The notes under the pieces are model-generated. The model made no database searches and was not told the DNA's origin. It saw only the letters and a program-made list of their open reading frames with translations. DNA of 64,000 bases, taken from the NCBI GenBank assembly GCA_015075445.1, contig JABTUJ010000032.1, forward strand, positions 1-64,000, written 5' to 3'. This DNA is from Verrucomicrobiales bacterium (lineage in GTDB: Bacteria; Verrucomicrobiota; Verrucomicrobiia; Limisphaerales; J093). The position numbers and the translations under genes were made by a program. The first letter of the stretch is position 1, and every line of letters begins with the position of its first letter. Below, piece after piece: positions 60,201 to 64,000 of the stretch.

Positions 60201-63200
60201 AGCGCGCTGGCGCTCATTCGCCTCTGATCGGAACCCGCGACGGCACCACCAACCAGTGGCACTTCTACGTCTTCACCAACGAGTTCAATCCCGCCCTGAC
60301 CGACGGCGACACCAACTTCGGTCGGTATGTGGGCTTCGGAGTCTCGAGCCCGCCGAACCTGTCGGTGCCCCGGGGCAACGGGCAAGGGGACATCGACCTG
60401 TACGTCCTGCGCGGCAGCTCGAATCTCCTCAGCCTCGACCCCGCCGCCCTCGCCGCGTCCATCACCTCCCTGCAGCGGGGCGGGACCGAGGAGGTCACGT
60501 TCGAGGACGCCGCGATCGGTGAGGTGTTCTACATCGGCATCAAAGCTGAGGACCAGATGTCCGCCGAGTACAACCTCCTGGCCACCTCGAGCGACGAACC
60601 CTTTGGCCAACTGCTCGACGACGGCAGCTACATGATCTTCGGCCGTCCCAAGCCCCGGCGCATCCCCGACGGCACTCCCCAATCCCCCGGCGCCAGCTCC
60701 ATGTTCGGCTTCGGCACTTATCCCATGGTCGTGGGCCGCGCCATCGCCTATACCACCACCCGCCACGAGGAAATGGGTGACCTGCTCGGCAACCTCAGCC
60801 ACGCCCGTCGCTTCGCCGTCCTGAACAACCACAGCCCCGCCACCCCCGCCGCCGACGGCACCGTCAGCGTCATCTTCGACGACACCGGTACCGCCATCGA
60901 ACCCACGGCCGTCCGCAGCGACGGCCCCGGCAGCCTCATCGATTTCATTGGTAGTCAGGGCACCGGCCTTTGGCGTTTCACCATGATCGATAACGCCCTC
61001 GGCCATACCGGCCAGGTCGAAGACCTCCGCATCCGCATCTTCCCCGCCCCCGACCTCATGGCCGGCGCGTTCGTGACCCTCGCGCCCAACCAGTTCGACA
61101 TCCTCTTTGTGGACGTCCCTCCCGAGGCCACCCTCCTCCGGGTCGTCCTCTCCCAGATGACCGTCCCCATCGACGTCTTCCTCCGCTACGAAGTCCCGCC
61201 AACGCTCACCGACTTTGACAAGTACGCGCGTATCGCACCCCCGGGCGGAGAACTCACCCTCGGCCGGGCCGATATCCCTCCGCTCCGTCCGGGTCGCTAT
61301 TTCATCGGGGTGTACAACCCGAATGCCCAGTCCACCACCTTCTACATCCGCGCCGAACTCGACAGTGATCCCCAAGGACCCCTCCGCACCGAGTTCGTCG
61401 GCACCAACACCGTCCCCATCCTCGACGACGCCCGCATTTATCTCACCAACCAGGTCAGTCGTGCTCTCCAGGTCGCCGACGTGAACGTCGGCCTCCGCGT
61501 CAGTCACCCGCGCGTCTCGGATCTCGCCTTCAGCCTCATCAGCCCCGAAGGCACCCGCACCGTGCTGGTCGAGAACCGGGGCAGCACCAACCGCACTGCG
61601 CTTGGCTACGACGAGGTGGTCACCAACTTCCACCACGTCGCCCTCACCTACCGCACCAACACCGGCCTCGCCACCCTCTACCTCGACGGCGTGCCCCAGG
61701 GTCAGCGGGACCTCGGCAGCTTCGCCCCGGACACGCGCCACCACCTCTTCCTCGGCCGGCAAACCGTCACCAACGTCGCCTTCGCCGCCCAGTACCTCGG
61801 CCAATTGGACGAGGTCGACCTCTACGGTCGCGCGCTCGAACCCTCCGAAATCCTCGGCATCTACCGGTACGGCGGCGCCGCCAAACCCACCAACGCCCTC
61901 GTCAGCCGCTGGAGCTTCGACGGCAATGGCGCCGATGCCAGGGGCAACCACCCGGCCGGGATCGACGGCCCCACCTTCGTCCCCGGCAAGTTCGGCCTGG
62001 GCCTGGACTTCGCCCGCATTGGCGACTTCGTGATCATCACCAACGCCGTTGGCCTCGATGTCGGCCTCCGTGACGGCTTCACCATCGATGCCTGGGTCAA
62101 CCCTGCCGACCTCAGCACCAACCGCATCCTCGCAACCTGGGGCAATGGCACCGACCACCTCGGCGTCGAGTTCGGTTTCCGCCCCGGCACGCTTACCAAC
62201 GCCCCCGCCGGCCTGCTTTATGCCAACCTGCGCGATCGCACGGGCACGAGCCACATCGTGGAAGCCCTGACCCAGGGCCTGATCCAGACCAACGCCTTCC
62301 TCACCAATACCGTCTACGTCACCCTCACTGAGGACACCAACCGCACTTCGATCCCGATCAAGTTCGCCGAACCGGACACCGCCCCGACCGGCCGCTCCAC
62401 CAACCAGTTCCTGAGCGGGTTCGAGGGCCGCATCCCCGGCCGCCTCCTCCGCCTCGCCCCCGACGACCACTTCGAAGGTTGGCGCGTCGCCGCCGGCCAT
62501 CCGGCCGTCCTCAACGCTCCCCTCGCCCACACCGGCACCAACCTGCTCGTGCTCCGCAACGGCACCTTGATCACCAATCTTACCACCCGCCCCGGCCGCA
62601 CCTACCGGCTCCAGTTCGCCCACCGGCGCGAGCCCCTGCCCGAGGGCCTCGTAAGCTGGTGGCCGGCCGAGAACACGGTCAACGACATCGTCAGCACCAA
62701 CCACGGCCTCGCCCAGGCGGGCCTCGGCTACCTGCCCGGCAAGGTCGGCATGGCCTTCGGCCTCACCAACGCCGGCTATGCCCGCGTGCCCCACAGCCCG
62801 TCCCTCAGTTTCAGCAACGAGCTCAGCGTCGAGTTCTGGTACCTGGCCGAGGACTACGCGCCGCTGGGCAGCAGCCTTTTCTACAAGCGCGACACCGCCG
62901 ATCCCCTGCGCATCAACTATCTCGTGGCCCTCTCTCAGACCGGCCTCGACGCCGGGTTCAACGACCCCACGGTCTTCGGCGCCGGTTCAGACCTCCCCAA
63001 CGGCGTCGAGGGGGTCCGGCTTTCCCCCCCGCCACCCGTCGGCGTCTTCCACCACCTCGTCGCCACCTACCGGCAAATCAACCCCACCCAGGTCGAGTTG
63101 GCCCTCTTCCTCAACGGCCAGCGACAGCGCGCCAAGATCATCGGCGGGGTCCTGAGCAATGCCGTGAACCCGGGCCCCCTCTGGATCGGCCGCACCACCT

Positions 63201-64000
63201 TCACCGGCCTCATGGATGAGGTCACCCTGTACGATCGCGTGCTCGACGACGACGAGGTCGAACAGATCTACTGGCTCGACGCCCTCGGCAAGTGCCCCCC
63301 GCCGTGCCTCCCGGCCACCCTCCTCCGCGTGGATGGCACCGCCAACACCATCTTCGCCTCCGACCCCGACTGGCAGATCCAGGGGCTGACCTTCATGGCC
63401 ACCCAGACGAACACGCTCGTCGAAATCGCCAGCCTCCGGCCCGGTGCCCTCCTCGACTCGGTCGACCTCCTCGAACTGCCCGCGACGGAGTTCCTGCCCG
63501 AGGAACCGCTCAAGCCTTTTATGGGTGAGCGCGCCCTCGGCGAATGGAAACTCGAGGTGGTCGATCGCCGCGTCGGCGCCACCAACACGCTCGACACCGC
63601 CTTCATCCAGTGGCAGCTCCAGCTCACCTTCTCCCCCCTGATCGTGCCCGCCATCACCCTCACCAATGGCGTCCCGTACACGAACACCATCCCGCGCGGC
63701 CAGGCCCGCTACTTCATCGTCGATGTGCCCCTCGAAGCCCGCCGCGCCACCAACACCCTCGGGGCCACCACCCCCCTCGATCTGTGGCTCAACCACACCG
63801 GTGCGCCCACCTTCGGCGAGCTCGCCACCGACCATCGTCTGCTGACCAACCGCACCTCCGGCATCGCCGTGGTGTTGACCAACGAAACCCGGATCCTCGC
63901 CACCAACCTCACGGTCATCGCCACCACGCCCCTGCCGCTCCTCCAACCCGGTCAGCGTTACTACCTCGCCCTCACCAACCTGACCGCCACCACCGACTTC
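57245..64000 (+). CDS. Giant secreted subtilase (S8) with lectin-like domains, partial at 3' end
   Basis: An S8 protease of at least 2252 residues; the frame has no stop up to the window end. A signal-anchor (TRFWSAISLLAFVGGILFWL) opens it. The catalytic triad is visible: Asp318 in NINDSGVWADHPDLEG, His346 in LGHGTHVAGIIAS and Ser728 in DNGTSASAAAVSGLLA; the oxyanion Asn lies in FAAGNAG. After the protease domain come LVWTDPPANPAASIKLVNDLDLVV, a P-domain-like stretch (PGSLIDFIGSQGTGLWRFTM) and at least two LamG/concanavalin-like domains (SRWSFDGNGADARGNH and SWWPAENTVNDIVSTNH). It is rich in Thr-Asn like the preceding protein. It probably acts at the cell surface or outside, on proteins or with polysaccharide binding. 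Confidence 0.9.
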   Translation, partial: MKTRFWSAISLLAFVGGILFWLEGDRRQSLQPPLPPPAPGADATQRVTQATSPAPVRLLTRADTLPAAASTAPDAPVHYADAVFPLRLRNTPASIDALSRSETALLLRNALLDTASPVPLPVPDLLRASPEPGAYLVQAHGPLTPAFRARIAAQGGRVVSYIPNNAYLVRISASGAAALSADARAVLPFEPYFKLDPGLLTRALEHEPLPEHALVRVTAYAEDRDTVFTDLIALGVAVVAESRGTLGFEPEPQFVVAPRTASLAALAALPGVQLIETYADRVLLNDLTRERLAVAADTVTATNYLGLTGSNVWVNINDSGVWADHPDLEGRVFAGGTNLLEDPLGHGTHVAGIIASTGANGPTGTNVPPGSLTNATFRGLATNASLFVLGVDRTLGPLSSDLVLQQVAAATNYLTLGRTNALISNNSWGYERRLTSDLEGAYYDSAAASYDAAVRDALPDEPGSQPLLYVFAAGNAGRGNEDGSGGDAGSIFSPATAKNVITVGAIESFRSITYEVVATNQVTNIFEGEFFVTNVVETNTLTLRFSDSDDEVAPFSGRGNVGVDIEGDNGRFKPDIVAPGVFIVSTSPTNWTVDLITTNSTVRVFPAQLVLPTEWNQYGLLVPARAARFTITTLPAPDSPDPFPDLEIYARFGDTPTTADFRGIREATIDSPEEGPWYYSIANPTQAPVSFNLVIRLDVTVDASDYLDLLRDINEPLAPYYRYDNGTSASAAAVSGLLALMQEFFEQQLERPYSPALMKALLINGARSLSSRYNLEVRPQINYQGWGLPALTNIIPAVLTNLLDQPEEWPVRWLDQHPTNALATAETHQYDLTIPTNALTSDLRVTLVWTDPPANPAASIKLVNDLDLVVSNRTTGLWYLGNDIPASSDYNRPVSTNDNVGLADNINNVENVFLRGPIDTNYTVYVTARRVNVNAVTAHTNAIAQDYALVVSVSGTNALTFTPQPLLMSPPAAPTILTNGREVTRQRAGAHSPLIGTRDGTTNQWHFYVFTNEFNPALTDGDTNFGRYVGFGVSSPPNLSVPRGNGQGDIDLYVLRGSSNLLSLDPAALAASITSLQRGGTEEVTFEDAAIGEVFYIGIKAEDQMSAEYNLLATSSDEPFGQLLDDGSYMIFGRPKPRRIPDGTPQSPGASSMFGFGTYPMVVGRAIAYTTTRHEEMGDLLGNLSHARRFAVLNNHSPATPAADGTVSVIFDDTGTAIEPTAVRSDGPGSLIDFIGSQGTGLWRFTMIDNALGHTGQVEDLRIRIFPAPDLMAGAFVTLAPNQFDILFVDVPPEATLLRVVLSQMTVPIDVFLRYEVPPTLTDFDKYARIAPPGGELTLGRADIPPLRPGRYFIGVYNPNAQSTTFYIRAELDSDPQGPLRTEFVGTNTVPILDDARIYLTNQVSRALQVADVNVGLRVSHPRVSDLAFSLISPEGTRTVLVENRGSTNRTALGYDEVVTNFHHVALTYRTNTGLATLYLDGVPQGQRDLGSFAPDTRHHLFLGRQTVTNVAFAAQYLGQLDEVDLYGRALEPSEILGIYRYGGAAKPTNALVSRWSFDGNGADARGNHPAGIDGPTFVPGKFGLGLDFARIGDFVIITNAVGLDVGLRDGFTIDAWVNPADLSTNRILATWGNGTDHLGVEFGFRPGTLTNAPAGLLYANLRDRTGTSHIVEALTQGLIQTNAFLTNTVYVTLTEDTNRTSIPIKFAEPDTAPTGRSTNQFLSGFEGRIPGRLLRLAPDDHFEGWRVAAGHPAVLNAPLAHTGTNLLVLRNGTLITNLTTRPGRTYRLQFAHRREPLPEGLVSWWPAENTVNDIVSTNHGLAQAGLGYLPGKVGMAFGLTNAGYARVPHSPSLSFSNELSVEFWYLAEDYAPLGSSLFYKRDTADPLRINYLVALSQTGLDAGFNDPTVFGAGSDLPNGVEGVRLSPPPPVGVFHHLVATYRQINPTQVELALFLNGQRQRAKIIGGVLSNAVNPGPLWIGRTTFTGLMDEVTLYDRVLDDDEVEQIYWLDALGKCPPPCLPATLLRVDGTANTIFASDPDWQIQGLTFMATQTNTLVEIASLRPGALLDSVDLLELPATEFLPEEPLKPFMGERALGEWKLEVVDRRVGATNTLDTAFIQWQLQLTFSPLIVPAITLTNGVPYTNTIPRGQARYFIVDVPLEARRATNTLGATTPLDLWLNHTGAPTFGELATDHRLLTNRTSGIAVVLTNETRILATNLTVIATTPLPLLQPGQRYYLALTNLTATTDF

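Noticed and set aside
53935..62794. Very long minus-strand open frames opposite the cassette A and subtilase genes
   Set aside because: Their products are rich in Glu, Gly and Val because of the codon bias of the plus-strand genes. The plus frame has a signal segment, the S8 triad and lectin domains.

Overview
The window looks like a piece of a high-GC Verrucomicrobiota chromosome, probably subdivision 3 (Pedosphaera/Limisphaera-like). This is inferred from gene content, since no rRNA or tRNA gene was found: a four-gene pseudopilin cassette of the Verru_Chthon type followed by a giant subtilase, many FTLIELL-type pseudopilins, an exosortase/EpsI locus, a REP-associated transposase, an S23-type four-helix-bundle gene, and abundant short dispersed and tandem repeats.

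Layout. 0.2-6.3 kb: housekeeping and small genes (nucleotidyltransferase-fold protein, secreted thioredoxin, dihydroorotase, HisG, a 33-residue basic AURKAIP1/COX24-like protein, a TPR lipoprotein, DUF2203). The thioredoxin and dihydroorotase genes each carry a one-base frameshift. 6.3-24.8 kb: one long minus-strand surface-glycan locus. It has a PglC-like phosphoglycosyl transferase, exosortase plus EpsI, a PglD-like acyltransferase, two acyl carrier proteins, a KAS III-like synthase, a PglF/CapD-like dehydratase, an SDR reductase, an AMP-forming ligase, a DegT (PglE-like) aminotransferase, FemAB- and GNAT-type transferases, a second phosphoglycosyl transferase, an exosortase-type polysaccharide deacetylase, an ATP-grasp enzyme and a large membrane protein. 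My reading is that it builds a UDP-4-amino sugar, N-acylates it with a group made on the local ACPs, and loads it on undecaprenyl phosphate.

24.8-31.3 kb is a repeat-rich accessory stretch: an S23 gene between inverted octamer arrays, a secreted protein, L-rhamnose mutarotase, a secreted Ig-domain protein, a frameshifted zinc-ribbon gene abutting a RAYT element with 36-37 bp inverted ends, then dUTPase and a phosphoribosyltransferase. 31.3-37 kb is an arabinose operon (ROK regulator, GH51 arabinofuranosidase, AraD, sodium:solute symporter). 37-41.5 kb holds a pseudopilin, a Tat-exported Gfo/Idh/MocA oxidoreductase, a nucleotide-sugar epimerase and an SDR.

41.6-64 kb is a plus-strand type IV pilus / type II secretion region: PilB, PilT, a second PilB/GspE and PilC, a terminator, a BrnT/CopG-like toxin-antitoxin pair with its own promoter, two pseudopilins, the D-B-C-A cassette with ATGA overlaps, and a subtilase of at least 2252 residues running off the window end. 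Repeats cut across all regions: a 58-59 bp inverted element and its 24 bp half (12 loci), an octamer minisatellite that abuts it, a heptamer array inside the aminotransferase gene, and repeats inside pseudopilin leader peptides.
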